Positions 1 through 8,452 of a stretch of DNA of 10,924 nt are shown here, in pieces (positions within the stretch are counted from its first letter, which is position 1; each line of letters begins with the position of its first letter). The notes below the pieces were generated by a model. That model worked only from the letters and a program-made list of their open reading frames with translations. It ran no database searches and was not told where the DNA came from. Location: the NCBI GenBank assembly GCA_903903935.1, contig CAIVAX010000141.1, positions 1 through 10,924 on the forward strand. Direction: 5' to 3'. This DNA is from an uncultured Hyphomicrobiales bacterium. Lineage in GTDB: Bacteria > Pseudomonadota > Alphaproteobacteria > Rhizobiales > Beijerinckiaceae. The translations under genes and the position numbers were made by a program.

Positions 1-1655
1 ACCACTTCTTTGGCTGTGTAGAGCAAAGCGCTGCCATGTGACATGAGCGAGCGCGATCCAATCGTGCCATCGCCAATCAGCTTGGGACCATCAGGATCGC
101 TGGCGCGCAGCGTAATCGTCTCAGCATCAAGGCCGAGGATGTCTGCCACCACTTCTGGAAAAGCAGTTTCATGGCCCTGACCTGAGCCGCCGGACAATGT
201 GTATAAGGTTGGATTGCCGGACGAGCCAAATTTGATCGCCACTTCTTCCTTGGGTGCGCCGCCACCACCAGCCGGTTCAATAAAGACGCAGCACGAAATG
301 CCGCGCAATTTGCCCCGTTTGGCAGCCTCTTGGCGCCTTGCCTCAAACCCAGCCCAATTGGAAAATTGCGCCGCTTTGTCGAGCAAGCCCACAGGATCGC
401 CCGTGTCATATTCAACGCCAATCGGGTTCTTATAGGGAAAGGCCTCGCGTGTGATCACATTACGCCGACGAATCTCGACCCGATCAAGACCCATTTCTGC
501 CGCCGCTTCATCGACAAGACGCTCGACCAGATAAGACACATTGGGGCGCGCCGCGCCGCGATAGGCTGTTGTGGGAGTCGTATTGGTCAAAGCCAACTTA
601 TGCAGGCCATGCACTGCAGGAATGGTGTAGAGATTGACGGCATGACCAGCAGGCGGCAGCGTATTGATGAAAGCGCCCGCGCCAGACAGATAAGCGCCGC
701 AATTGACGATCCAGCGATGACGAATGGCGAGAAATTTGCCCTGCGCATCCAGCGCCAATTCGCCCGACATACGCGCGCCGCGCCCATGATGATCGCTGAT
801 AATTGTCTCGCTGCGTGTACCCACCCATTTCACCGGGCGCCCCACATGCTTGGCCGCCAGCAAGATTGAGCAATATTCCGTCTAGGCCTCGCTGCGCACA
901 CCACAGCCACCGCCCACATCCAGCGCATGCACCCGTAATTTATCCGCCGGCACGCCTGTGCCGCCGCTCAAAGAGGCGACCATCAGCGACATGCCCTGCG
1001 TGGGGGCGTAAATATCAAACATGCCCGTTGCGGCATCATAAGTTGCGCTGCACGCCTTGGGCTCCATCGGAGCGCCTACAAGACGCGGCATATCCACGTC
1101 TATACGCGTGATATGCGCAGCTTTGGCAAAAGCCTCATCGGTTTTTTGCTGATCGCCATATTCATATTCAAAACAGAAATTGCCGGGCACATTGGCATAA
1201 AGTTCCGGCGCGCCAGGTGCGAGAGCCGCTTTGGCATCCACAACGGCAGGCAGATCCTCATAATCAACGTGGATGAGTTCGCTGGCCTGTTGCGCAATCT
1301 CCACTGTTTCAGCAATGACGAGAGCAACTTCTTGGCCAATGAAGCGCACGCGCTCTTCAGCCAAAACTTCGCGATGCGGAATTTTGATCATGGCGCCGCC
1401 CTTGCCGGGATAGCGCACCAATTGCGGTGTGGTACCAAAGCCTGCTGCTTTGGTATCAGCGCCGGTGAGGATGGCCAGAACACCGCTCAGCGCTTTGGCT
1501 TTACTGATATCAATTCCCTTGATCCGCGCATGGGCGCGATTAGCGCGCAGATAAGCGGCATAGGCCTGATTGGGAAAATTCCAATCAGAGGTAAATGTGC
1601 CTTGACCAGTGACCAGCCGGAAATCTTCGCGGCGTCCGTGAAATGTCGCGCTCAT
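1..1655 (-). pseudogene. Xanthine dehydrogenase family molybdopterin-binding (large) subunit, interrupted by an amber codon; 3' end outside the window
   Basis: This is the second of two large-subunit genes in the operon. The start is taken as ATG at 1655 rather than the TTG two codons upstream. Residues 5-257 carry the family's N-terminal domain (RREDFRLVTGQG near 8-19) and the start of the first molybdopterin region (DVGGGCGVR near 246-254). Codon 258 (882-884) is TAG. The same frame then stays open for 293 codons to the left edge and keeps clear family motifs: TEYCSILLAAK at 259-269, AYRGAARPN at 364-372 and GQGHE at 492-496. AYRGAAR rather than AYRCSFR excludes form I CO dehydrogenase. The intact neighbour at 3265-5640 aligns throughout and has Tyr where the amber lies. 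The catalytic Glu region is off-window. The gene starts 95 bases after the UbiD stop. A recent nonsense mutation is most likely; a sequencing error or suppression are the alternatives. Family assignment is firm, substrate unknown. Confidence 0.85.
882..884 (-). other. In-frame amber (TAG) codon inside the second large-subunit gene
   Basis: The plus strand reads CTA here, which is TAG in the gene. It follows the codons for GVRSEA and precedes TEYCS. In the intact paralogue the aligned stretch is GTRNATYPEF, so the amber stands at the Tyr position; TAT or TAC to TAG is a single-base change. Six of the seven complete genes in the window end in TGA and one in TAA, so TAG is not a used terminator among them. 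Confidence 0.9.
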
Positions 1656-1750
1656 CGTCAAACCTGCTTTGTGAAACCCAGACGCCGATAGTCGCCTAAT
1701 CTGCTGCGATCGACAAGGGGCAGGGCGCGATGAGAGTGCTTTCTTCAGCT

Positions 1751-3268
1751 TTATTTGAGGAAATAACGCCCCTGATCATCGCGCTCCAGACCCTGATCAC
1801 GCAGCTCATCGAGCTGGCGCACGATCTCGCGGCCATCTCTGCTTCCCAAAGCTGCCATCAGAGCCTCAAAGCGCTTGGGCCCGTCTTCCAGCGCAGCGCG
1901 TAAGGTGGGGAAACGCGCGCCTTCATAGGTCGGCGGGGTTGGTGTGGTCAGTTCCCATTTTGTTGCCTGCGCCATGGGCCATGTCAGATCATAACCAGCC
2001 TTGGCACCTGTGGGCGAGCCATGCAGCGAGGGATCGAGCGGAGACAGCCGCACGCCTGAGACAATGATCAGATCTTTGTCGGGCTGAAAACGTGTGCCGA
2101 GCGCCCATTCCATTTGCTCATTGGAGAAAATGTCAATGTCCGGATCCACCACAAAGGCATTCTTCACCCCAACACTGCCCAGCACTGTGTAGAGCGCGGT
2201 GCGCGCCTCGCCAGGATAACGCTGACGCAAAGAAATGCGCACGCTCATCGAGCCGCCAGACGCAACCGGCGCATAAACAGCAACAGGTTCGCGCACCACT
2301 GGCTTGAGCGCTTCCCACACATTGAGCTCAGCGCGCAAAGCCTCGAGATTGGATGTGTCGGTCATATCCATGCGATTGCCGCTAATGGTCGCGGTGAGAA
2401 ATAAAGCATCGCGACGATGGGTGATGGCCGTCACATGAAAGACGGGATTCATCTTCACCCCGCCATAATAGCCCAGATATTCTCCATAGGGCCCTTCTTT
2501 CTCGACATAGCCGCGCTCATCCAAATAGCCCTCGATGACCATTTCCGCATCCGCAGGCACGCGAATATCGCTGGTGAGACATTTGACCACTGGCAGGGGC
2601 GCAGCGCGCAAGCTTGAGACAAGACCAAGCTCATCCACCGGCACGCGCATGGTCGATGAGACCAGATCAATGGGATGACCGCCAACCACAAAGGCAATTG
2701 GTAGCCTCTCCTTGCGCGCACTCGCGGCCATATAAATCGCGCGCAAATCGCTGGGGGCATTCAGATCCACACCCGCTTCGCGCTTGCCGCGCAGCATTAA
2801 GCGACGATAGCCTGAATTGGTGAGTCCTGTAGCTGGATCAATAACAAAATCCACGGCCGCCATATAGGGCGCCCCATCTGCGGCATGTTGCAAATGAATG
2901 GGCAATTGCGTGAGATCGAGTGCATCGCCGGTGATCACCACTTGCTGAATGGGCGCTTCTTCGCGCGTCAGTTCCACAATCTCGGGCTTTAAGCGCAGAC
3001 GTCTTTGCATTTCCAGCGCCACTTGGCGCGGCTCGACACCAAAGGCCAGAGCCAAGCGGCTGCGCGCGGCGACCACATTGCCCACGAGCTCTTGTTTGTC
3101 TTTGCCGACATTGCGAAACCAAACGGCTTTGGGATTGCCCTGCATGATCGCAGCCAGATCAGCAAAGTCGCAGGGCTCATCATGAATATCCACTTCATCC
3201 ACAGCGCTGAGGCTTTCAATAAAACGGCGCAGACGAAATTGATCGAGATCAAGATTGGTTTTGCTCAT
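1751..3268 (-). CDS. UbiD family decarboxylase (prenylated-FMN dependent)
   Basis: A 505-residue protein, the usual length of this family, which reversibly decarboxylates aromatic, heteroaromatic or alpha,beta-unsaturated acids using prenylated FMN and a divalent metal. Family residues are visible: NSGYRR at 151-156 (Asn metal/phosphate ligand and the active-site Arg region), GGHP at 196-199, VIEG at 244-247 with metal-ligand Glu246, and EGPYGEYLGYY at 258-268, whose two Glu (258 and 263) match the catalytic acid pair. Start ATG overlaps the upstream large-subunit stop as ATGA, with AAGGAC about 8 bases before it, so translational coupling is likely. It is soluble, with no signal peptide. The prenyltransferase UbiX that makes its cofactor is not in the window. 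Its place between two molybdenum-hydroxylase subunits argues for a catabolic role rather than ubiquinone synthesis; HmfF-like furan dicarboxylate decarboxylase is one comparable case, but the substrate is not known. Confidence 0.92.
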   Translation of the reverse strand: MSKTNLDLDQFRLRRFIESLSAVDEVDIHDEPCDFADLAAIMQGNPKAVWFRNVGKDKQELVGNVVAARSRLALAFGVEPRQVALEMQRRLRLKPEIVELTREEAPIQQVVITGDALDLTQLPIHLQHAADGAPYMAAVDFVIDPATGLTNSGYRRLMLRGKREAGVDLNAPSDLRAIYMAASARKERLPIAFVVGGHPIDLVSSTMRVPVDELGLVSSLRAAPLPVVKCLTSDIRVPADAEMVIEGYLDERGYVEKEGPYGEYLGYYGGVKMNPVFHVTAITHRRDALFLTATISGNRMDMTDTSNLEALRAELNVWEALKPVVREPVAVYAPVASGGSMSVRISLRQRYPGEARTALYTVLGSVGVKNAFVVDPDIDIFSNEQMEWALGTRFQPDKDLIIVSGVRLSPLDPSLHGSPTGAKAGYDLTWPMAQATKWELTTPTPPTYEGARFPTLRAALEDGPKRFEALMAALGSRDGREIVRQLDELRDQGLERDDQGRYFLK

Positions 3269-5640
3269 GGCTTTGTCCTTAAGTGCGAGTGCGCCGATTG
3301 AGCGCGTTCAATGGCTGTCCAGATTCGATAGGGCGTTGCTGGCATGTCAAAATGCTCCACACCGAGGGGGCGCAGCGCATCCATAATGGCATTCATGCAC
3401 ACACCAAGCGCGGGCGTTGTGCCGCCCTCGCCGCCCGGGCGCAGGCCAAGGGGATGGCTGCTGGCCGGTGTTTCGCTCAGCTCAGTGATGAAAGAGGGAA
3501 AATCAGCTGCGCGCGGCATGGCATAATCCATGAAAGAGGCCGAGAGCATTTGCCCGCTGCTGCGATCATAAACACACTGCTCCAGCAAAGCCTGACCCGC
3601 ACCTTGTGCTATGCCGCCATGTGTCTGCCCATGCAGAATGAGAGGATTGACGGCAACGCCCACATCATCAATCGCAACATAGCGGATAATCGTCCAGTGT
3701 CCGGTTTGCGGATCAATCTCAATCTCGCAGACCTGTGCGCCATAGGGAAAGGCAAGGCCGGGCGTGATTTGATCGCTCATCGCCTGCAAGGGCCCGCGCA
3801 AATCCTCGGGCAGATCAGCATTGCTTTGGGCCTGCGCTGCAATGGTAAACAGATCCACACTGCGATCCGTGCCATTGATCGTAAAGCGACCCTCAGCAAA
3901 GTGCAGATCTTCACTTGCTGTCTCTAACAGGCGCGCGACAATCTGGCGGGCGCGCTCGAGTATGTCTGTGCTGGCTTGACGAATGACAAGGCTGGCAAAG
4001 CGCATGGAGCGACCCGAATGCGAGCCGCCACCGGCGATCACAAATTGCGTATCGCCATAGCGCACATCGACCCGCTCAAAGTCGACACCCAGCCAATCGC
4101 TCACCAACATGCTGAAGCTGGTTTCATGGCCTTGGCCGGAGGCCTGTGTGCCAATGATCAGCTCAATCCGCCCCTCTGGTGTGATGAGGAGTTCAGCGCG
4201 CTCACGCGGCGCACCGCTGGTTGTCTCGACATAATTGGCAACGCCAATGCCGCGCAATTTGCCCTGGGCAAGCGCCGCTTGTCGGCGTGCTTCAAAGCCT
4301 GCCCAATCGCCCAGCTCCAACGCACGCTCCATTGCCGCGCGATAATCGCCATTGTCATAAGTCACGCCGGCCGCATTGCGATAGGGCATGGCTGAGGCGG
4401 GAATGAGATTGCGACGGCGCAAGTCCACCCGATCAAAGCCACAGCGCAGCGCCGCCAGATCAATCAAGCGCTCCATCGCATACATGGCCTCTGGCCGACC
4501 GGCACTGCGATAGGGAATGGTCGAGGGCGTATTGCTCAATGCCGCACGGCCACGCAAATGCGCCTGATCAATCGCATAGACGCTGGTCATTAATTGCAGG
4601 CCTTTGTTGAGCGGAACAAAGGAGGCCGTATGAGCACCCAGATTGCTGATATTGGAGGTGCGCAGCGCCAGAAATTGCCCCTGCGCATCAAGCGCCAGCT
4701 CCATCTCGACATGCAGATCACGGCCCTGAAAATCCGTCAGAAAGGCCTCTGTTCGGGACGTCACTTGCCGCACAGTGGATTTGAGGCGCCGCGCGGCCCA
4801 CGCAATCAAAACAAATTCGGGATAGGTCGCATTGCGCGTTCCAAAATTGCCGCCCACATCACCGGGCGCAGATATGCGCACTTTGTCGATATGCATGGAA
4901 AGGGCGGCGGCAATCTCTGTGCGCATTTGCACCACGCCAATGCCATGCGAGGCATGCAAGATGAGGCTGTGCTGCGTCTCATCCCAAATGGCAGCAGCAG
5001 CACGCGGCTCTAGATGCACGCCGGTGACGCGCTGGATCTGCGTCACCAGTTTGACGCAATGCTTGGCCTTGGCGAACATCTGTTCTGTTGCAGCTGCATC
5101 GCCCAATTGCGCATCAAGGCATAAATTGCCCGGCACATGCGGCCAGATCTGCGGCGCATCAGGCTTCAGGGCATCAACAGCTTGCGAGACCGAGGGCAAA
5201 GCCTCATAATCAATTTGCACCAATTCAGCGCCAGCCTCAGCATGAGCGCTGCTTGTCGCAATCACAACAGCGACAATCTCGCCGGGATAACGCACGCGCT
5301 CACTGGCGAGCGGAAAATGCTGGGTGATGATGCGCTCCGAGCCATCGGCAAACAGCAGCGGCCTATCAGATCCAATCTTCGAGCCGCCGGTTGCATGGGT
5401 GATGAATTGCAGGCCATCGGCTTTGGCATCTTGCGCGCTGAGCACGGCAACAACGCCGGCTTGTGCAAGAGCCGCTGTTGAATCAAGGGCACGAATGTTT
5501 GCATGCGCATGGGGTGAGCGCACAAAGGCGGCATGCAGCGCGCCGGGCAAATCCAGATCATCGGCAAATTGGCCCTGACCTGTGACAAGCCGCCAATCTT
5601 CCTTGCGGGGCAAGGCCTGCCCAATTCTGGCGCGGGTCAT
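3265..5640 (-). CDS. Xanthine dehydrogenase family protein, molybdopterin-binding (large) subunit
   Basis: An intact 791-residue large subunit of a molybdenum hydroxylase, the enzyme class that hydroxylates aromatic or heteroaromatic carbons with water-derived oxygen. Visible in order: N-terminal domain with KEDWRLVTGQGQFADD near 13-28 and RSPHAHA near 41-47; molybdopterin motif PGDVGGNFG at 259-267; PYRSAGRPE at 376-384; GQGHE at 502-506; and GGEGG at 736-740, where Glu738 fits the catalytic base. PYRSAGR instead of AYRCSFR rules out form I CO dehydrogenase. ATG at 5640 is preferred to the TTG two codons upstream; no strong ribosome binding site precedes either. The 3' end overlaps ubiD by four bases. 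The 2Fe-2S and FAD partner subunits are absent from the window. The molybdopterin/cytosine-dinucleotide cofactor is known for the family. Substrate cannot be assigned. Confidence 0.92.
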   Translation of the reverse strand: MTRARIGQALPRKEDWRLVTGQGQFADDLDLPGALHAAFVRSPHAHANIRALDSTAALAQAGVVAVLSAQDAKADGLQFITHATGGSKIGSDRPLLFADGSERIITQHFPLASERVRYPGEIVAVVIATSSAHAEAGAELVQIDYEALPSVSQAVDALKPDAPQIWPHVPGNLCLDAQLGDAAATEQMFAKAKHCVKLVTQIQRVTGVHLEPRAAAAIWDETQHSLILHASHGIGVVQMRTEIAAALSMHIDKVRISAPGDVGGNFGTRNATYPEFVLIAWAARRLKSTVRQVTSRTEAFLTDFQGRDLHVEMELALDAQGQFLALRTSNISNLGAHTASFVPLNKGLQLMTSVYAIDQAHLRGRAALSNTPSTIPYRSAGRPEAMYAMERLIDLAALRCGFDRVDLRRRNLIPASAMPYRNAAGVTYDNGDYRAAMERALELGDWAGFEARRQAALAQGKLRGIGVANYVETTSGAPRERAELLITPEGRIELIIGTQASGQGHETSFSMLVSDWLGVDFERVDVRYGDTQFVIAGGGSHSGRSMRFASLVIRQASTDILERARQIVARLLETASEDLHFAEGRFTINGTDRSVDLFTIAAQAQSNADLPEDLRGPLQAMSDQITPGLAFPYGAQVCEIEIDPQTGHWTIIRYVAIDDVGVAVNPLILHGQTHGGIAQGAGQALLEQCVYDRSSGQMLSASFMDYAMPRAADFPSFITELSETPASSHPLGLRPGGEGGTTPALGVCMNAIMDALRPLGVEHFDMPATPYRIWTAIERAQSAHSHLRTKP

Positions 5641-5670
5641 GTGCAATCACATAGTGCAAACGATGGTGTT

Positions 5671-5703
5671 TCTGCGGGTTGAGATTTGCTCTCTTCCCGC
5701 AGA
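5671..5703 (-). repeat. Nested perfect inverted repeat between the decarboxylase-like gene and the large subunit
   Basis: Within the 76-base gap, arms TCTGCGGG (5671-5678) and CCCGCAGA (5696-5703) are perfect complements. Inside them, separated by two bases on each side, GAGA (5681-5684) and TCTC (5690-5693) pair again around a 5-base loop. The whole 33-base element is symmetric. No run of T follows the stem on the transcript strand, so it does not look like an intrinsic terminator. It may be an mRNA processing or stability hairpin, or a protein-binding palindrome. Confidence 0.7.
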
Positions 5704-5716
5704 TCTGGTGAAGGGA

Positions 5717-6706
5717 TCAAACAATGATCTCAGTCATCACGCCCTTGGGGAATAATTCATCGGGCGTGGCGTGACGATGGGCGATGCCTTGCTGATAGGT
5801 ATAGAGCAGCATTTGCTCCCATGTCGGGCGGTTTTCTTCAATGCCATAGGGGAAGGGATCGCCATCAAACATATCGCGCATGCGCCGGGCATAAGTTGGC
5901 AACCAAGCCAGCGGATAGCGTGACACAGCCGGATCGAGCAGGCGCTCCAAACTGCGGCGCTTGGATTCTTGGAAGGCATTGACGAGGCTGCGCGCAACCC
6001 AAGGGTTATCTTCCAAAATAGCCTTCTTCATCGCAATAATATGCATGATCGGCCAGACTTTGGTGCGAGCGAAATACTCCTCTTCCATGCCCAGATAATC
6101 GGGATAGAGACGCACCACATTGGGGTCGCCCTTCAGGAAGCACGTGGGTGGGCGGGCAATGATGGCGCAATCAATTTCGCCCGAGGCCAGCATTTCGCTC
6201 AAAGATTTGTCGGCTACGCGGGTAAGCTTCACACCTTCAGGCAGGCTGAGCTCGACTTTTTCAATGCGACCCGGATCATTGGCGCCAGCCTGATACCAAT
6301 GCACATCCTGCAATTTCACGCCGCATTCATTATGCATCCAGCCACGCATATAGACGGCTGCCGAATGGGCCCATTCGGGCGAGCCAATGCGCTTGCCCTT
6401 GAGATCTTGCACCGTCTTAATTCCCGAATTCTTGTTCACATAAAATGAACTGAAGCGAAACAGACGCGAGCAAATGATGGGCAGGCCGATAATGTCGGAA
6501 TTTTCGCGCGTCACCTGAGCGGAGAATTTCGCCAGTGACAATTCGCTCACATCCCATTCGCGATTGAAGGTCTGACGGGCAAAGATCTCATGATGGCCAT
6601 GAGTGAGCCAGACATGGTCAATGCCTTCGGCCTGAACAAGGCCAAAACGGAAATCGCGGAAATGATCATAATCAGTCGTGGCAATACTGAGTTTGAGACG
6701 GCTCAT
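5717..6706 (-). CDS. 4,5-dihydroxyphthalate decarboxylase-like protein (periplasmic-binding-protein fold)
   Basis: A 329-residue protein resembling 4,5-dihydroxyphthalate decarboxylase (Pht5 type), a family with the fold of solute-binding proteins and often misnamed as ABC transporter components. Supporting stretches are REWDVSELSLAKF at 49-61, the RLFRFSSFYVN segment at 81-91, DLKGKRIGSPEW at 101-112, WPIMHIIAMKK at 218-228 and DPFPYGIEENRPTWEQML at 283-300. There is no signal peptide or lipobox and no permease or ATPase gene nearby, which supports a cytoplasmic enzyme. ATG at 6706 is chosen over a TTG six codons upstream because AGGGGG (6713-6718) lies six bases before it. It heads the catabolic unit, 84 bases after copCD, with its own candidate promoter. 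True substrate unknown; the family contains many paralogues of untested function, so a binding-protein role is not fully excluded. Confidence 0.82.
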   Translation of the reverse strand: MSRLKLSIATTDYDHFRDFRFGLVQAEGIDHVWLTHGHHEIFARQTFNREWDVSELSLAKFSAQVTRENSDIIGLPIICSRLFRFSSFYVNKNSGIKTVQDLKGKRIGSPEWAHSAAVYMRGWMHNECGVKLQDVHWYQAGANDPGRIEKVELSLPEGVKLTRVADKSLSEMLASGEIDCAIIARPPTCFLKGDPNVVRLYPDYLGMEEEYFARTKVWPIMHIIAMKKAILEDNPWVARSLVNAFQESKRRSLERLLDPAVSRYPLAWLPTYARRMRDMFDGDPFPYGIEENRPTWEQMLLYTYQQGIAHRHATPDELFPKGVMTEIIV

Positions 6707-6748
6707 TGTCTTCCCCCTATGCAAGCGGAACGCTTCCCTGAGACAGAT

Positions 6749-6777
6749 GGATTAGTGGTCTCAGACCAAGGGGTCAA
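6749..6777 (-). promoter_or_regulatory. Candidate promoter of the catabolic operon
   Basis: Reading the minus strand, TTGACC (6772-6777) matches a -35 box well. After exactly 17 bases comes TAATCC (6749-6754), a weak -10. The predicted start near 6742 gives a leader of about 36 bases to the ATG at 6706. It lies in the gap after copCD, so the catabolic genes probably have their own transcription start. The weak -10 would fit a regulated promoter. Confidence 0.4.
6756..6768. promoter_or_regulatory. Operator-like palindrome inside the candidate promoter spacer
   Basis: TGGTCTCAGACCA is a perfect 6-base inverted repeat around one central base. It lies wholly between the candidate -35 and -10, a classic place for a repressor site. 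The TGGT...ACCA ends recall operators of GntR-family regulators, but the spacing differs from the FadR-type consensus, so the family is a guess. A further inverted copy of part of it, CTGAGAC at 6738-6744, lies 13 bases from GTCTCAG at 6758-6764. No regulator gene is seen in the window. Confidence 0.4.
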
Positions 6778-6790
6778 TAAGCTGGGATGG

Positions 6791-8452
6791 TCAATTCTGG
6801 ATTTTGATGTCATCCTCCAGAATGACTTTTGTAAAGTCATCAATCAGCAGATCGAGCCGGATATGCCAATCACCGGCCTGCGGCAGGACTATGATTCTGC
6901 TCTCCCAAGCGCCTTGGCTGGTGGGTTCCAAAGGGATTTCCATAGCTTCAATGCCAGTTTGAGGATGGGAGGCGTAAAGGGTGGCGCTCATTGGATTCAA
7001 AGGGGTAAAATCACCGGTCTGGAAAAATAGACGGGCTTTGACCCTTCCTTGACGCCCCGGAGAGATCGTAACATCCGCCATCGCTTGACTAGAATGAATA
7101 TGCATCTGGGCGGGCTCATTCTGTGCTTCCAGAACCACGCGCGCAGGCAGAGTAAAGCGCCAGAGCCCGACGAGCGCCAAAATCAGCACGGCTCCAAGGA
7201 TCTCGCCAAGAATGGATCGCCGTAAAGCCAGATAAGCCCATGGGATTTGTGTCTTAAGACGGGGGACGAGGAGCCAGCGATTAGCCGCTGCCAATGCCAG
7301 CAAAATCGTGACAAGTCCGACTTTAGCACACAAGATTCGGCCATAGTCTGTGTTCAGCAGGCTTGCGATCTCCCCCAATTGTACGCGAGATAAAATCAGC
7401 CCTGCAATCAGCGCGAATCCTACAATGGGCAGGGCAAGGTTTGAAAATCGGCTCAACCCTGTCTGGAGATGGTCATTGGCGTCCCGATGCTGCTCATAGA
7501 GAACAGGCAGAGCGCCAATCCATAAGGCCACACCCAGCAAATGCAGAAAAAGAGCCGGCCTTGTCACTGTTTGTGGCTGCGCCGTGCTGGCATGGCCGCT
7601 CAAAGTCAATGCATAACAGCCCATAGCAAGGCAGAGGAATAATCCACTTCGGCTCCAAAGTTTGGCCACGATATGTGAGGGACATGCAGTCAGAAGTCTG
7701 CCTATGAGCATTGCGAACCCAGCAAACACAAAAGTGAAGCGACTGCTTAACTGCCAGCCTGTCAACCAAGCGGGAGATTGGAACAAGCTGAGAATTCCCA
7801 AGCCAAGCGCATCGGCACCATTCAACCCAATGGACATTCCGCTAGAAACTAGCCCTACTTCTAGGAGGCGTTTTGCAAGCTGACGACTTGTGCTTGGATC
7901 CTGAGGGACCACGCTCAACCAAGAGTGACAAAAACCCCCGCCCAGCCCCCCCAGAAGTCCGCAATAGAAAATCCAGCGCATCAGCCAGATCAACATGGTC
8001 AAACGCGCGTCATCGCGAGCGGCATAGCTATCAATCTTGCGATTGGGACTGCCAATCGAAAACACCAATACGCCGCTGACAGGGTGGCCGTCGGCAGAGA
8101 CAATCCGATAATTCATCAAAATTGTGCCGTTCAGCAGGTCATGAGGTGGTGTAATTCTGACCTCGCGGTCCTGAGCTTCAACAGAGTCAGGTGCAAGGCT
8201 GGTGCCGTCCGACTGCACAAAACTAAAAGCCAGCGGTGCTATGCTTTCATTAAAGCGCAGATGAATGGTCTCAGGTGAGGTGCGAAGGACGGCGCCCTGG
8301 ATTGGGCTTGTTTCAAGCAGGCTGGCATGGGCTAGCGCAGGGGCTGACTTGGCAAACAAGATAAAAACAAGCGCGATCGCGCCCAAGCGTGACCCTGTTT
8401 GAAGTAGGGCCACGCAAGTTCTTTTTAGCAAGTGCATTTTGAAATGCGTCAC
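6791..8452 (-). CDS. CopC-CopD fusion, copper transport protein
   Basis: A 553-residue inner-membrane protein joining CopC and CopD. Residues 1-41 are a signal peptide with hydrophobic core near 24-34, probably cleaved after ALA so the mature chain begins HASLLETSP. His42 with Asp121 and His123 of the DGHP motif (121-124) match the CopC Cu(II) site. Residues about 150-435 hold some eight membrane segments of CopD, with GHAS (286-289) and HLLGVALWIGALP (304-316) as conserved His-bearing motifs. A further domain at 440-553 is probably periplasmic; it starts with MHIH (450-453) and may bind metal. CopCD proteins are linked to copper import or handling. The GTG start at 8452 overlaps the ycnI stop as GTGA, implying coupled translation; ATG five codons later (8437) is an alternative. 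It is the last gene of the copper unit. Confidence 0.92.
   Translation of the reverse strand: MTHFKMHLLKRTCVALLQTGSRLGAIALVFILFAKSAPALAHASLLETSPIQGAVLRTSPETIHLRFNESIAPLAFSFVQSDGTSLAPDSVEAQDREVRITPPHDLLNGTILMNYRIVSADGHPVSGVLVFSIGSPNRKIDSYAARDDARLTMLIWLMRWIFYCGLLGGLGGGFCHSWLSVVPQDPSTSRQLAKRLLEVGLVSSGMSIGLNGADALGLGILSLFQSPAWLTGWQLSSRFTFVFAGFAMLIGRLLTACPSHIVAKLWSRSGLFLCLAMGCYALTLSGHASTAQPQTVTRPALFLHLLGVALWIGALPVLYEQHRDANDHLQTGLSRFSNLALPIVGFALIAGLILSRVQLGEIASLLNTDYGRILCAKVGLVTILLALAAANRWLLVPRLKTQIPWAYLALRRSILGEILGAVLILALVGLWRFTLPARVVLEAQNEPAQMHIHSSQAMADVTISPGRQGRVKARLFFQTGDFTPLNPMSATLYASHPQTGIEAMEIPLEPTSQGAWESRIIVLPQAGDWHIRLDLLIDDFTKVILEDDIKIQN

Noticed and set aside
330..869. Plus-strand open frame of 179 codons
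   Set aside because: Antisense to the 3' part of the interrupted large subunit, whose own frame keeps clear family motifs.
882..884. Pyrrolysine or programmed recoding at the amber codon
   Set aside because: No pyrrolysine genes or stimulating hairpin are visible, and pyrrolysine is not expected in this group. Mutation or sequence error is simpler, though readthrough stays open.
1113..1691. Plus-strand open frame of 192 codons
   Set aside because: It lies wholly antisense to the second large subunit, with no family resemblance and no ribosome site; a shadow of the real gene.
3283..3927. Plus-strand open frame of 214 codons
   Set aside because: Antisense to the intact large subunit, with no recognisable domain. 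The long frame follows from the codon bias of the opposite strand.
3265..5640. Aerobic CO dehydrogenase CoxL
   Set aside because: The form I active-site loop AYRCSFR is absent from both large subunits; the equivalents are PYRSAGR and AYRGAAR.
5717..6706. ABC transporter substrate-binding protein
   Set aside because: No signal peptide, lipobox or transporter partner genes. The decarboxylase-like family shares the fold, so the enzyme reading is preferred.
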